DNA from: Saprospiraceae bacterium | GTDB taxonomy: Bacteria > Bacteroidota > Bacteroidia > Chitinophagales > Saprospiraceae | Direction of reading: 5' to 3' | NCBI GenBank assembly: GCA_016717655.1 | Contig: JADKFC010000017.1 | Span: 1-64,000 of the forward strand | Length of the DNA stretch: 64,000 nt | Part shown: positions 18,122 to 27,345 of the stretch, in pieces | How the letters are laid out: every line of letters starts with the position of its first letter | How positions within the stretch are numbered: position 1 is the first letter of the stretch | Program-made: the position numbers and the translations under genes | Notes under the pieces: generated by a model | Seen by the model: the letters and a program-made list of their open reading frames with translations, nothing else | The model's database searches: none | Told to the model about the DNA's origin: nothing

Positions 18122-20710
18122 TTAAAATTCACTATACCGTTCGATCAATTCTCTATCCTTTTCAGATGCCTTGATTGATTTTATAGCCCTGCTAATATCT
18201 TCAATAATTTTATCATGCGCAACTCCATTCTCCAATTGTTGGGCAATCAAAAGGTTTTTGAATGAAAAAAGACTGGCTGCACCTATGTATCGTTTGTATT
18301 TATTTTGTTCTGTGTTTTTTGCTATGTCTTTGTACATTCCTACTGCCTGGCTTTGAACCTCTTCTTTTTGATTAAGGAGGTACAAATTGTAATAGCTGCA
18401 CAATTCAAACATTTGATAAGGATTGCTCTGCTCAATTTTGGATGTAAACCAAACATTAAACTGAGGATCTCCACTGCCTGCGTACAAAGAAGCGATTTTG
18501 TTGGTAAGGAAGGCAGTATTTTCGGTAGCCAATTTTTCTCCTATAGCCAACGCATCTTCCGGCGACTCCATAAAAAGCTGAGACAAAGCTTCGCCAATTA
18601 CATTATAGGCCTTTTCGTTGGTTAAAATTCTTTTATAAATACTTGTTTTGTCCGCTGCTTCCATACTTCCCAAGGCTCTTACAGCGGATTCTCTTACCAG
18701 GCTGTGTTCATCTTTTTCAGATTTTGTTTTGATATTCTGTACAAATTCTGCCGGAATCATGTTTTGCATCATGGCATTGATGGCAAAGTCTCTGAAAAAA
18801 TAATAAGAATCATCCAACGCCAATGCAAGCAAGTCATTTCTCAGGCTCGCATCTTCTGCCATCATTTGACATGCCTTGTATTTATCTGAAAAGAGCGGTG
18901 ATAGTTTAAAGGTATTAAACCACTGCTCTTCGGTCTTATTTTCTTCAATGATGCCAGGTATGTGGCTCTCACCATCAAAGACCACTGTTCCAACATCTTT
19001 GTTGTTTAGTTTGACAACAAAGTTTTCGCGTTCATTGCGAACCATCAATCTTTGTTTCTGACTGCTGCCATCTGTATAATATACCACTACGTCTGCCGGG
19101 AAGGTCCACATGTTGGAGGCTTCCTGAAACACTGAAATTTCCAGTTGCTGGTCAACCTTTGAAAGTTGATAATTGACATTCACTTCCGGATGTCCTTTTT
19201 TATGAAACCATTGATCAAAAAACCAGTTCAGGTCCTCACCACTGATTTCTTCAAAAGCCAGTCTCAGCTCGTCCCCCTCTACGCAGCTGAATTCATTTTG
19301 TTTTAAATAATAATGTAAGGAAGCAAAAAACACCTCGTCTCCCAGGTATTTTCTGAGGTGATGCAAAACAAGGCCACCTTTGTTGTAGCTATGAGCATCA
19401 AACATGTCTTCTTTATTGGCATATCGGTAATGAATGAGAGGGTGCATGCCATTAAAAGTGCTGTTGAGGTAGCCAGACAACTCGTTGGTTCGGTGTTCAT
19501 CTGCCCGTGTTCGGCCGTATTTATGCTCCATCCACAGGTATTCGGCATAGTTAGCAAAACCTTCGTTTAGCACCAGATTGGCCCAACTCTCAATGGTGAC
19601 CAAATTGCCAAACCATTGATGGCTCAATTCATGAGCCACTATGTAATCATTGTCATTGTCGATCAATTCGCGATCGGTTTTTTGAACAAACTCTCCAAAT
19701 ACAGAGGCAGTGGTGTTTTCCATGGCTCCTGAAACATAATCGCGGGTGATGATCTGGCTGTATTTTGACCATGGATAAGCATAGTCAAAGGCATTGGTAA
19801 AATACTCCATCATTTCCGGAGTATGGTTGAATATTTGTTTGGCAAATGGCGAAAACGATTTTTCAACAAAGTACTGAAGGGGTACTCCCTTCCAGTTTTC
19901 TTCTACCACAGCGTAATCACCTACAGCCACCATAAAGAGATATGGAGCGTGTGGCTTGTCCTGTACCCAGGTGTCGGTGCGACTCCCATCTGCATTTTGG
20001 GTTTGTTTTGTTAGTCTGCCATTGGATAAGGTGACGTATTTACTATCTACGGTGATATTAATTTCTCCGGTACATCTTTCATTGGGCTTATCAATGGTGG
20101 GAAACCACCTGGAGTTATTTTCTGTTTCTCCCTGCGTCCAAATTTGAACCGGTTTTAATGAATCGGAAGCAAGCGGATTGATAAAAAAGAGCCCTTTGTC
20201 AGAATGAATGGCATCGCTGCCAGACTCCACCCCTTCATTGGGTTTGGCTGTATATTGTATATTCAGTGTAAGGGTATCTTTTCTGGAATACATGTCTGAT
20301 AAAAAAACCGTCAACTGCTGACCATTGTTTTTATACCTTAGCGACACACCTGTTTTTGTGTTTATTATGCTATTGACATCCATTCCTTTGGCATCCAGGA
20401 CCAGGCTGTCCTGCTTATGAAAATAGGGCACTAAAGTGAGATTGGCCTTACCCAATACCCATTGCTTTTCATAATCAAAAGAAAGAAACAGCTGGGTATG
20501 AAGCAAATCAAAAAGTCGGGTAGCAGAGGCCTGATAGGGTCGGAGAGCGTCGTCTTCCTCCATAAACTGTGGGTCGTTGCCATCGATGGTCAGGGTGTCA
20601 AGAATCTCTGTTTCCACCATGTCTTCTATCGGAATAACTACCGGCTTAGTCGTTTTGCATGCCCATAAAAGGAAGATGCAAAAAATGGGTATAAGGAGGC
20701 TTTTGTTCAA
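18122..20710 (-). CDS. M1-family metallo-aminopeptidase, lipoprotein
   Basis: This 862-residue protein begins with a lipoprotein signal (lipobox FLLWAC). The M1 catalytic domain shows the exopeptidase motif GAMEN, the zinc motif HELSH and, after exactly 18 residues, the third ligand in NEGFAN. The proton-donor Tyr region follows (AHSYNKGGLVLHHL). The C-terminal 300 residues form a helical repeat domain. It should cleave N-terminal residues from peptides in the periplasm or at the outer membrane, in line with the S46 peptidase and peptide-uptake genes nearby. It is followed by the flippase-like gene after 12 bases. Confidence 0.92.
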   Translation of the reverse strand: MNKSLLIPIFCIFLLWACKTTKPVVIPIEDMVETEILDTLTIDGNDPQFMEEDDALRPYQASATRLFDLLHTQLFLSFDYEKQWVLGKANLTLVPYFHKQDSLVLDAKGMDVNSIINTKTGVSLRYKNNGQQLTVFLSDMYSRKDTLTLNIQYTAKPNEGVESGSDAIHSDKGLFFINPLASDSLKPVQIWTQGETENNSRWFPTIDKPNERCTGEINITVDSKYVTLSNGRLTKQTQNADGSRTDTWVQDKPHAPYLFMVAVGDYAVVEENWKGVPLQYFVEKSFSPFAKQIFNHTPEMMEYFTNAFDYAYPWSKYSQIITRDYVSGAMENTTASVFGEFVQKTDRELIDNDNDYIVAHELSHQWFGNLVTIESWANLVLNEGFANYAEYLWMEHKYGRTRADEHRTNELSGYLNSTFNGMHPLIHYRYANKEDMFDAHSYNKGGLVLHHLRKYLGDEVFFASLHYYLKQNEFSCVEGDELRLAFEEISGEDLNWFFDQWFHKKGHPEVNVNYQLSKVDQQLEISVFQEASNMWTFPADVVVYYTDGSSQKQRLMVRNERENFVVKLNNKDVGTVVFDGESHIPGIIEENKTEEQWFNTFKLSPLFSDKYKACQMMAEDASLRNDLLALALDDSYYFFRDFAINAMMQNMIPAEFVQNIKTKSEKDEHSLVRESAVRALGSMEAADKTSIYKRILTNEKAYNVIGEALSQLFMESPEDALAIGEKLATENTAFLTNKIASLYAGSGDPQFNVWFTSKIEQSNPYQMFELCSYYNLYLLNQKEEVQSQAVGMYKDIAKNTEQNKYKRYIGAASLFSFKNLLIAQQLENGVAHDKIIEDISRAIKSIKASEKDRELIERYSEF

Positions 20711-20951
20711 AATGAGAGTTGTTTAAAAGGATGCAAAGATGCAAAAACAATTATTTTCATCACCGGTAAGATGCATATTTCTCTGAAATCGCAGGTAAAT
20801 CGTTTTGTTCAATTACCTGCAAAAACGCAGAAATCTCGTCTTTGAGATCAAAAATCCAGCCAAAAGCTTTAAAAAGGTAAAAATTCAGCCTGAAATGTCC
20901 CGGATCAGTAAAGAAGAGGCTGTCAGAAAACGGGCGAGAGTGCAATATGTT

Positions 20952-22142
20952 TTATCTGATCCTCGGATCTGCCCACCTGTACAGGCTGTCGCCCATAGCA
21001 TAAAAAGCAACAGTGGTGATTAATGACATAAGTGTGATGCCATAGACCACAGGCCAGTCTGCCGATTGAATTGAGTCATTGAGCAATCTGCCCATACCGG
21101 GAATATTAAATACAACTTCAAAAATAAGGCTGCCGGCAATAGAGGCAGGAAGACTATTGAAAAACAAGGTTATCAAAGGGAGCAGGGCGTTGGGCAGAGA
21201 ATGGCGGAGAATAAGGGCATTTTCAGTTATGCCTCTTGTTTTGATGACATCCATAAAGGGTTCTTGAAATGAAGCAGCTATTTTTGATCTGATCAATCGG
21301 GTCAGCATAGCAATATCCTGAAGGGTAAGGCAAAAAACAACGGGAGCAATTTTACCTAAAGCCAGCCAGATTTCACTGCCCAGGCTTTGATCCTGCCCGG
21401 GTGTATACAACGGTGTATAAAAGATAGGCATGCCATATTGGGGACCCGTAAAAAAAATTAAAACCAAGGTGGCTAGCCAGAATCCCGGGATAGAATACAA
21501 TGCGTGCAACAGGGTTTGTATAAGATGGTCAACGCGGCTGTTGTTTCGTTTCCATAAAAATACAGCTAACAGGATGGAGAACACCAGGGCAATGATAAAA
21601 TTGAGCAAGACTATAGAAAGGGTCCAGCCCATTGCCCTTTGTATCTTGGACCACACGCCCTTGCCATCTCTTACAGAAGATCCCCAATCGCCAGCCAAAA
21701 CGGATGAAAGGTAAGAGTGGTATTGATTGTGACTACCATACCAATACATCACCGGCCAGGGAAAGGACGCCTTTTGAAGATTTTGAACATCTGCCATTAC
21801 TTTTGTTCCCGATAAATGACTGCAATCATACCCCTCTTTTTCAGCCGATCGTATAGAGCTGGAGATGGCAAAATCTGAGAACTGTCTTTTATTTGGACAA
21901 TGATGAGAGGGAATGATTTCAAAATAAAACAGAGGCAGGTGTTCATTGAGGGTTATGTATTTTTTTTGATACAGCTTTTTATAATCCAGTGTAGACTCTG
22001 CTTCTATACCTTCGATGGCGAGCATTTTTTCAACCTTGTCAACCTTTACATTTTTGCTGATCACAAAAATAAAAACACTGCCCAGGAAGAGGGTAGACAT
22101 CCAGCCTGCCAATTTCACAAATGCCTTTGTGGTCAATTTCAT
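20952..22142 (-). CDS. ABC transporter permease, OppB/DppB type
   Basis: This 396-residue permease begins at ATG 22142, which overlaps the stop of the substrate-binding gene (ATGA). There is one N-terminal membrane helix, then about 150 periplasmic residues, then the inner-membrane core with the EAA-like loop (FMDVIKTRGITENALILRHSLPN split over residues 310-332) and the family end YRWADPRIR. Typical OppB/DppB proteins have about 310-340 residues; the extra length is in the first periplasmic loop. No OppC, OppD or OppF gene follows, so other subunits must be encoded elsewhere. Confidence 0.85.
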   Translation of the reverse strand: MKLTTKAFVKLAGWMSTLFLGSVFIFVISKNVKVDKVEKMLAIEGIEAESTLDYKKLYQKKYITLNEHLPLFYFEIIPSHHCPNKRQFSDFAISSSIRSAEKEGYDCSHLSGTKVMADVQNLQKASFPWPVMYWYGSHNQYHSYLSSVLAGDWGSSVRDGKGVWSKIQRAMGWTLSIVLLNFIIALVFSILLAVFLWKRNNSRVDHLIQTLLHALYSIPGFWLATLVLIFFTGPQYGMPIFYTPLYTPGQDQSLGSEIWLALGKIAPVVFCLTLQDIAMLTRLIRSKIAASFQEPFMDVIKTRGITENALILRHSLPNALLPLITLFFNSLPASIAGSLIFEVVFNIPGMGRLLNDSIQSADWPVVYGITLMSLITTVAFYAMGDSLYRWADPRIR

Positions 22143-23884
22143 TGATTGGCCGGTACAAAGGTATTGGCCTGGTATCCGGGTCTCTTTTGATTGGTAGAGC
22201 CCTTCCATCTATTGCTTATCACAATGCGTTCCGTTGGTGAATAAAGGAAAATATAGGGTAGGGTTTCGTGAAAATGTTGTTGAATTTCTTTGTACAAAAC
22301 CTTCCTTTTTTCATTGTCTTTTTCTTCATTGATGGCCTCTATAAGCTCATCTGCTTTGGCATTAGAATAAAAACTAAAGTTGCCTTCTCCGGGCTCAGCA
22401 TTGACAGAATGGAAGCGCAGGCTAAAGTCTTCATAGCCGAAATCCTGGACCGAAGATTGCAGTACCAGACTATATTTGCCGGTCTCCAGGTTTTCTTTTC
22501 TCACCTGGGCAAATTCTTTGAATTCAATGTCTACCTTCATTCCAGCTTTTAATGCATCGGCCTGGATTTGTAAACTGATGTTTTTTCCCAGATCACCTGA
22601 GTAGATAAGTGAAACAGCCAGCTCTGTCTTTTTCCCACCTATGATTTTGTCCAGAATACCATTGTTGTCTGTATCCTTCCATCCATCTTCGGCTAGTAGT
22701 TTTTTAGCTCCTTCGATATTAAAAGAATAAGGCTTGATATCATTGTTGAAATAACTTTTGGCGGGATTAACCGGACCAACGGTTCTGACCGCATTGCCAA
22801 ATTCAAAGTTTTTTATAAACCCATCCACATCTACCAAATTTGCCAGGGCCTGACGAACTTTTTGAGATGACATTACCGGATCTTTGTGGTTGATGCAAAT
22901 GTTGAAATATTTCATCAATTGCGGAGTCTGAAAACTAAAACCTGAAGCAGTATCTTTTTGAAGTTGGTTGAAGTTAGAAGGACTAACACCCGACAAAACA
23001 TCTAACTCCCCTGATTTGAGTCGGGTGTAGGCCGCTGTTTCATCCGGAATAATGTGAAACACAATTCTGTCTGCATTCTGTTGCAGAGCTACAATTTTTT
23101 TGTCCTTGGCCCAGAAGTTATTTTTCTTTTCAATAACAATGTATTCACCGGCCTTCCATTCTCCCAATTGATAAGGTCCACAGCCCACAACAATGTCTTT
23201 GGTATATTTTATGCCGTTGATATCTGCAGCAAAGGAAATAAGCGTGCTATCAGCTGCCACTTTTTTTCAGCCTCTGCTTCCACCAAAAAAATCGCTGAGT
23301 TTGTATTTATCCAAAATGCCTTTGGCGTCGTAAATATGTTTGGGCAAAACTTCCACATTCAAACAGGCCTCCTTGGCCAACATGAAGTATTCATCAAAAA
23401 AAACACTTACTTTTTTGGGGTTGGAGGGGTCAACCACCACTTCTGAAAACTTGCTAAGAATGCTTCTGAAGGCACTGGCGGAGGTGCCGGGGTGCATGGC
23501 AGCTTTTAAGGTAAACAAATAATCTTCGCCGGTAACCGGTTTGCCATCGTCCCACTTGGCTTCGTCAAGAATCTCAAAGTCGTATCTGTAGCCTCCTTTA
23601 TGTGCACCGTCTGCAACAACAATTCCTTCCGGTATGGTCTTGATCAGAACAGGCTGTAGCTCCAGGGTCACGGGATCAAAATCTGCAAGAGGCAGAAAAA
23701 TGTACTGACACACTTCTCTGGCAATAGAGTTGGGGAAAAATACAGGATTGAGTTTTTCGGGTTCTTTGGGCAATCGAATGTCTAAAACAGCATCTCCGCC
23801 TGAGGTAGGATCTGTTTTACAGGCATACACAAGAACCAAAATTATTAAGAACAAGCCATATTTAACATTTCTTACAACCTCCAT
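22139..23884 (-). CDS. Oligopeptide ABC transporter substrate-binding lipoprotein (SBP family 5), interrupted
   Basis: About 580 residues in total. The lipobox is LVYAC at the N-terminus. SBP_bac_5 marks are WDDGKPVTGEDYLFTLK, the central VGCGPYQLGEW and the C-terminal LPYIFLYSP. It should capture peptides in the periplasm for the OppB-type permease that overlaps its end. An in-frame TGA at 23267-23269 splits it. Dropping one base from the A-run 23285-23291 and adding one to the T-run 23262-23268 (plus-strand view) restores a continuous DFLVEAEAEKKVAAD, so two compensating homopolymer errors are the simplest reading. A real nonsense mutation is the alternative. Confidence 0.85.
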
Positions 23885-24003
23885 ATTAAATTTTTAGCTA
23901 AGTTAGCAATTACAAATAACAGAATACCCATTCTTTTTTGGGTAGGTAAAAAAATCCAGTTAAAATTGATCACACAAAACACATGAAATAAATACATTAT
24001 ACG

Positions 24004-24011
24004 TATCTTTG
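24004..24011 (+). promoter_or_regulatory. Possible -7 promoter element for meaB
   Basis: TATCTTTG matches the Bacteroidota TAnnTTTG -7 box and lies 21 bases before the meaB start codon. A convincing -33 TTG at the usual distance is not seen, so this is tentative. Confidence 0.35.
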
Positions 24012-24032
24012 TGATTTACACTGATTAAACAT

Positions 24033-25070
24033 ATGTCCCAAACCGGTTTTAATCCTGCATACCAACGTGCGGTCAGAGATCAGCTCAGCACCGATCAGTG
24101 TGTCAAAGGCATTTTGGCAGGAGACACGCATGCGCTAAGTTATGCCATTACTTTGGTAGAAAATGGTCAGGCTGCCAAGAGGGACATGGCCTATGAAATC
24201 CTGGTAGCGTTAACCCAGGAGGCCAAGACTACAAATTCAAAAAGAATTACCATAACCGGTGCGCCCGGCGCCGGCAAAAGCACCTTTATCGAACATTTTG
24301 GCAAATTTCTAACCACAAAGGGCCACAAGCTGGCAGTGTTGGCAGTTGATCCCAGCTCACAGCTGAGTCAGGGCAGCATCATGGGAGACAAGACCCGCAT
24401 GCAAAGTTTGAGTTCCGATCCATTGGCTTATATACGACCCTCCAGTTCGGGCAATATGTTGGGTGGGGTAAACACCGGCACCAAAGAGGCCATCTTTTTA
24501 TGTGAGTCGGCCGGCTATGATTGGGTCTTGGTTGAAACAGTAGGGGTGGGTCAATCAGAAGCTTTTGCGGCGCAGATCACCGATATGTCGCTGCTGTTGT
24601 TACAGCCTGGTGCCGGCGATGATGTTCAAGGCATTAAAAGAGGCGTTTTGGAAACCACCGACCTCATCATTGTCAATAAATCGGATGGCGACCAAAAAGA
24701 CACAGCAATGGCTACCGCCAGGTCTTATGCTTCGGTGTTGCAATTATTTCAGCCCCGCATAGAGGGTTACCGACCCGGAGTGATCAGAGCCTCATCTATT
24801 GAAGAAATTGGTTTTGAAGAAATATACCTACAGATTCTGCGTTTTTTTGAACATGTAGACAGCCACCAGACCCTTCAGCAACTCAGACAAAGGCAAGACT
24901 TATTCTGGTTTGACCAAATGATCAGAGAACGGGCCCTGGAATGGCTTTTGGCCAATACCCCGATTACCGATGCTATCAATGAAGCGAGACAACATTTAAT
25001 CACAGGATCCACTTCCGGTTTTGAGGCGCTTAATGCAGCCATGCGAGACATCAAAAAAACGACACCATGA
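24033..25070 (+). CDS. meaB: Methylmalonyl-CoA mutase-associated GTPase MeaB
   Basis: This 345-residue G3E-family GTPase has the P-loop GAPGAGKST near residue 78, DPSS (switch region), LVETVGVGQSE and the guanine-specificity motif NKSD. MeaB (also called ArgK) loads and protects adenosylcobalamin in methylmalonyl-CoA mutase. The mutase is not in this window. Its stop overlaps the start of the M23 peptidase gene by 4 bases (ATGA), so the two are co-translated, although no functional link between them is known to me. Confidence 0.92.
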   Translation: MSQTGFNPAYQRAVRDQLSTDQCVKGILAGDTHALSYAITLVENGQAAKRDMAYEILVALTQEAKTTNSKRITITGAPGAGKSTFIEHFGKFLTTKGHKLAVLAVDPSSQLSQGSIMGDKTRMQSLSSDPLAYIRPSSSGNMLGGVNTGTKEAIFLCESAGYDWVLVETVGVGQSEAFAAQITDMSLLLLQPGAGDDVQGIKRGVLETTDLIIVNKSDGDQKDTAMATARSYASVLQLFQPRIEGYRPGVIRASSIEEIGFEEIYLQILRFFEHVDSHQTLQQLRQRQDLFWFDQMIRERALEWLLANTPITDAINEARQHLITGSTSGFEALNAAMRDIKKTTP

Positions 25071-26761
25071 GGTATTTTGTTTTCATATTATTCTTGTGGT
25101 TTGTTGGGATGCATTCAGTGAACGCCGCCATACCCATCAAAGAAACCAACTTCATCAGTCCGGTGAGGTACAAGGTGAGACTGGCAGGCAGTTTTGGGGA
25201 GTTGAGGGGCCGACATTTTCACGCCGGACTTGACATTAAAAGCAGTCAGGGCAGGTCGGGAGACAGTATTTTTTCAGCAGAATCAGGATACATTTCGAGG
25301 ATTAGGATACAACGAGCAGGTTATGGAAAATCCATTTATGTCAACCATGCCAATGGTTATACCACCGTCTATGCCCACCTGGATGGCTACCATCCGGAAC
25401 TTGAAGAATACATCAATAAGAAACAGATAGAAATGCAATCTTATGAGGTAGACATCTTACCAGAGCAAGGCATGTTTGAGGTTGTGAAAGGTCAGCACAT
25501 GGCCTTTTTGGGCAATACAGGCATTTCCTATGGCCCTCATTTGCATTTTGAAATTCGCGAGACCTCAACCGATAAGGCCATCAATCCCTTTTTATTTGGT
25601 ATCACGGCTTATGATAAAACACCACCAGTTATCACCTCCGTGAGGATCACAGGATTAAGACCCGATTTCCATAAAGTGTACGACTATAAAATTCCTTTTA
25701 CCGGCCGCAAAAAAAAGGTAATGAAAGAGATTTCCCTTGAAGTACCGGCCTGGCGGGCGGGAATTGCCATTGCAGCCCACGATTTTATGAATGACAGTCA
25801 CAATAAGCACGGTATTTACAAATTGGAAATGTGGGTGGATGACACCTTGTATTACCAGGTTGAATATGGGCAATTTTTATTAAAAGAAACCCATCTGATC
25901 GACGCCCATACCCGTTTTGAAGTTGCCCGCAAAAACTACAGCACTGAAGTGCTTTGTTACAGGATGCCCGGCAATCAACTGACCATGGTCCAAAACGACA
26001 AACAAAGAGGCCTGATCAATTTGTATAAAGACAGCTGGCGTAGGGTAGAGCTCAGAGTGAGCGATTTCAACGGCAATGAGAGCAAGTATCGGTTTCAGAT
26101 CAAAAGGGCAGCCAGCTTTGAGGCGCTTCCCTCAAGGACCCCCAACATTAGGCACGGTCAATTCCAGCAATTCAAACACAAAGACCTAGAAGTAGGATTT
26201 ATGCCCCAAAGCCTGGCCAGAGACATACCCTTTGAAGTGACCAGTGGGGCTGACAGTGTAGCTACGGAATACAACATCGGCGATTCACAGGAACCCATAT
26301 TGGATGGAATTCGGTTAAGTGTACTCATACCCGAAAAGTATCTGAGCAATAAAAATAAGCTGTGCTTTGCCCGATTAAACGGAAGAGGAAGACCCACCGA
26401 TTATGGGCAAACCCTAAAAGGTGACAGCCTGGTAACTACCACCACTGACTTTGGGAAGTATGGCTTTGTGGTCGACGAAAAAGCACCCGATATCATTCCT
26501 CTTTCTTTTTCTGGAAGCCCAAAGGGTCAACAATTCAGATTCAGGATTAGAGATAATATCCAAACCTCAAATGGGGCGCAGGCATTTACCTACCATGTAT
26601 GGATAGATGAGCAATGGATGCCCTGCGATTTCAGATCCCTTTCAGAGACCCTGACAGTGCCAATTGGCCAACTTTCTCAAGGTGTGCACAACCTGGTGAT
26701 TGAAGCAAAAGACCAGTTCGATAATTTGTCGAGATGGACAGCCACCTTTACTAAAAAATAA
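25067..26761 (+). CDS. M23-family metallopeptidase (LytM domain), exported
   Basis: This 564-residue protein has a signal peptide ending near HSVNAA. The LytM domain lies in the first 190 residues: the first zinc-ligand motif is RHFHAGLDI, and the second, LGNTGISYGPHLHFEI, is split by an insertion (YHPELEEYINKKQ...) common in Bacteroidota homologues. The remaining 370 residues are beta-rich and of unknown function. Active M23 enzymes cut peptidoglycan cross-bridges. All visible zinc ligands (H, D, HxH) are present, so it is probably active. It is in an operon with meaB. Confidence 0.88.
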   Translation: MRYFVFILFLWFVGMHSVNAAIPIKETNFISPVRYKVRLAGSFGELRGRHFHAGLDIKSSQGRSGDSIFSAESGYISRIRIQRAGYGKSIYVNHANGYTTVYAHLDGYHPELEEYINKKQIEMQSYEVDILPEQGMFEVVKGQHMAFLGNTGISYGPHLHFEIRETSTDKAINPFLFGITAYDKTPPVITSVRITGLRPDFHKVYDYKIPFTGRKKKVMKEISLEVPAWRAGIAIAAHDFMNDSHNKHGIYKLEMWVDDTLYYQVEYGQFLLKETHLIDAHTRFEVARKNYSTEVLCYRMPGNQLTMVQNDKQRGLINLYKDSWRRVELRVSDFNGNESKYRFQIKRAASFEALPSRTPNIRHGQFQQFKHKDLEVGFMPQSLARDIPFEVTSGADSVATEYNIGDSQEPILDGIRLSVLIPEKYLSNKNKLCFARLNGRGRPTDYGQTLKGDSLVTTTTDFGKYGFVVDEKAPDIIPLSFSGSPKGQQFRFRIRDNIQTSNGAQAFTYHVWIDEQWMPCDFRSLSETLTVPIGQLSQGVHNLVIEAKDQFDNLSRWTATFTKK

Positions 26762-26790
26762 AAAGGCCTCCGGAATACCGAAGGCCTAAT
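26757..26790 (-). terminator. Terminator of the tRNA-like RNA gene
   Basis: Read on the minus strand, AGGCCTTCGG-TATT-CCGGAGGCCT forms a 10-bp stem with a single mismatch (T·G pair) and is followed by TTTTTATTTTTT. It starts 6 bases after the 3' end of the tRNA-like RNA. In the plus direction the stem has no T-run, so it serves chiefly the RNA gene. Confidence 0.8.
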
Positions 26791-26793
26791 AAG

Positions 26794-26950
26794 CTGTGAG
26801 AGAAGGATTCGAACCTCCACAGGGTACTTAGCCAAAGTGCAAAACCTCAATAAATTAAGGATTAGTGGTCAACCCAAATTACACTCCGTTTGTCATAGGA
26901 TCCCCACCCCCGAGACAGGAGGGCATGTCTGCCAATTTCAACACCTCACA
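26794..26950 (-). ncRNA. tRNA-like RNA, class II fold with GUC anticodon-type loop and giant variable region
   Basis: The 157-nt minus-strand sequence has a 7-bp acceptor stem (TGTGAGG with TCTCACA), discriminator G (26794), a D arm like that of tRNA-Leu (TGAAATTGGCAGAC), an anticodon-type arm (CCCTC-CTGTCTC-GGGGG, triplet GTC at 26914-26916, T before it) and a perfect T arm (GGAGG-TTCGAAT-CCTTC). Between anticodon and T arms lie 88 nt, against about 15 in normal class II tRNAs. Its base can pair GGG with CCC, and inside are small hairpins (for example ACTT-TGGCT-AAGT). CCA is not encoded. G73, GUC and C38 agree with known aspartyl-tRNA synthetase identity elements, while the D loop is Leu-like. 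It has its own promoter and terminator. It is not tmRNA, because the D arm is canonical. The function is unknown: an unusual tRNA or a tRNA-derived regulator. Confidence 0.7.
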
Positions 26951-26988
26951 TTGTAAAGAATGATCCATCATTATCGATCATTATGATG

Positions 26989-27018
26989 CAAATATATATC
27001 AATTGCGCCTAAACTCAA
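26989..27018 (-). promoter_or_regulatory. Promoter of the tRNA-like RNA gene
   Basis: On the minus strand TTG (27016-27018), a 19-base spacer and TATATTTG (26989-26996) match the Bacteroidota promoter pattern. Transcription would begin near 26982, giving a leader of about 30 bases before the acceptor stem. The leader contains AATGATC and GATCATT as inverted arms. Confidence 0.6.
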
Positions 27019-27345
27019 TAATAAATCTAACAAAAGTTAAAATTATTTAGATAATATTCATAATAAGATTACATTTTGTATATTATATTCAAAATGACCC
27101 CATGAAAAAAGTATGTTTATTGAATAATTTTTAATGGTTTGGTGGTATTAGGTAAGAATTGTGATGTTTTTACCCCATTTTTAGTCAAAAGTGTCGCCTC
27201 AAATCCCATTCACTTCATTATTTTCTAAATGCTTATCACAAAAGTTATTTTTTAAATCTCCTACTCACTTAAAAGCCCGGCATTACGTTATAATGGGGCA
27301 AAAAATGTAGATTTGCGCGCTGAAATTACCTTCCAAGACACACAC
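27019..27345. other. Intergenic region between the tRNA-like gene and wzz
   Basis: This region is A+T-rich and has no credible coding frame. A TAGATTTG at 27308-27315 fits a -7 element for the wzz gene, with a weak -33. CCCGGCATTACGTTATAATGGGG at about 27276-27298 can form a small hairpin. Nothing else is recognised. Confidence 0.4.

Noticed and set aside
20760..20945. 61-codon minus-strand frame between the permease and the M1 peptidase
   Set aside because: It starts with TTG, has no recognisable feature and only an average composition. A missing oppC fragment was considered, but no permease motif is present.
26762..26789. Terminator for the M23 peptidase gene in the plus direction
   Set aside because: The stem is present, but no T-run follows in that direction. 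The T-run is on the minus strand, so it belongs to the tRNA-like gene.
26794..26950. The tRNA-like RNA as tmRNA or as a tRNA with a group I intron
   Set aside because: tmRNA lacks a canonical D arm and here all D-loop bases are normal. An intron would split the anticodon loop, but the anticodon arm is complete and the extra bases are in the variable region; 88 nt is also far too short for a group I intron.
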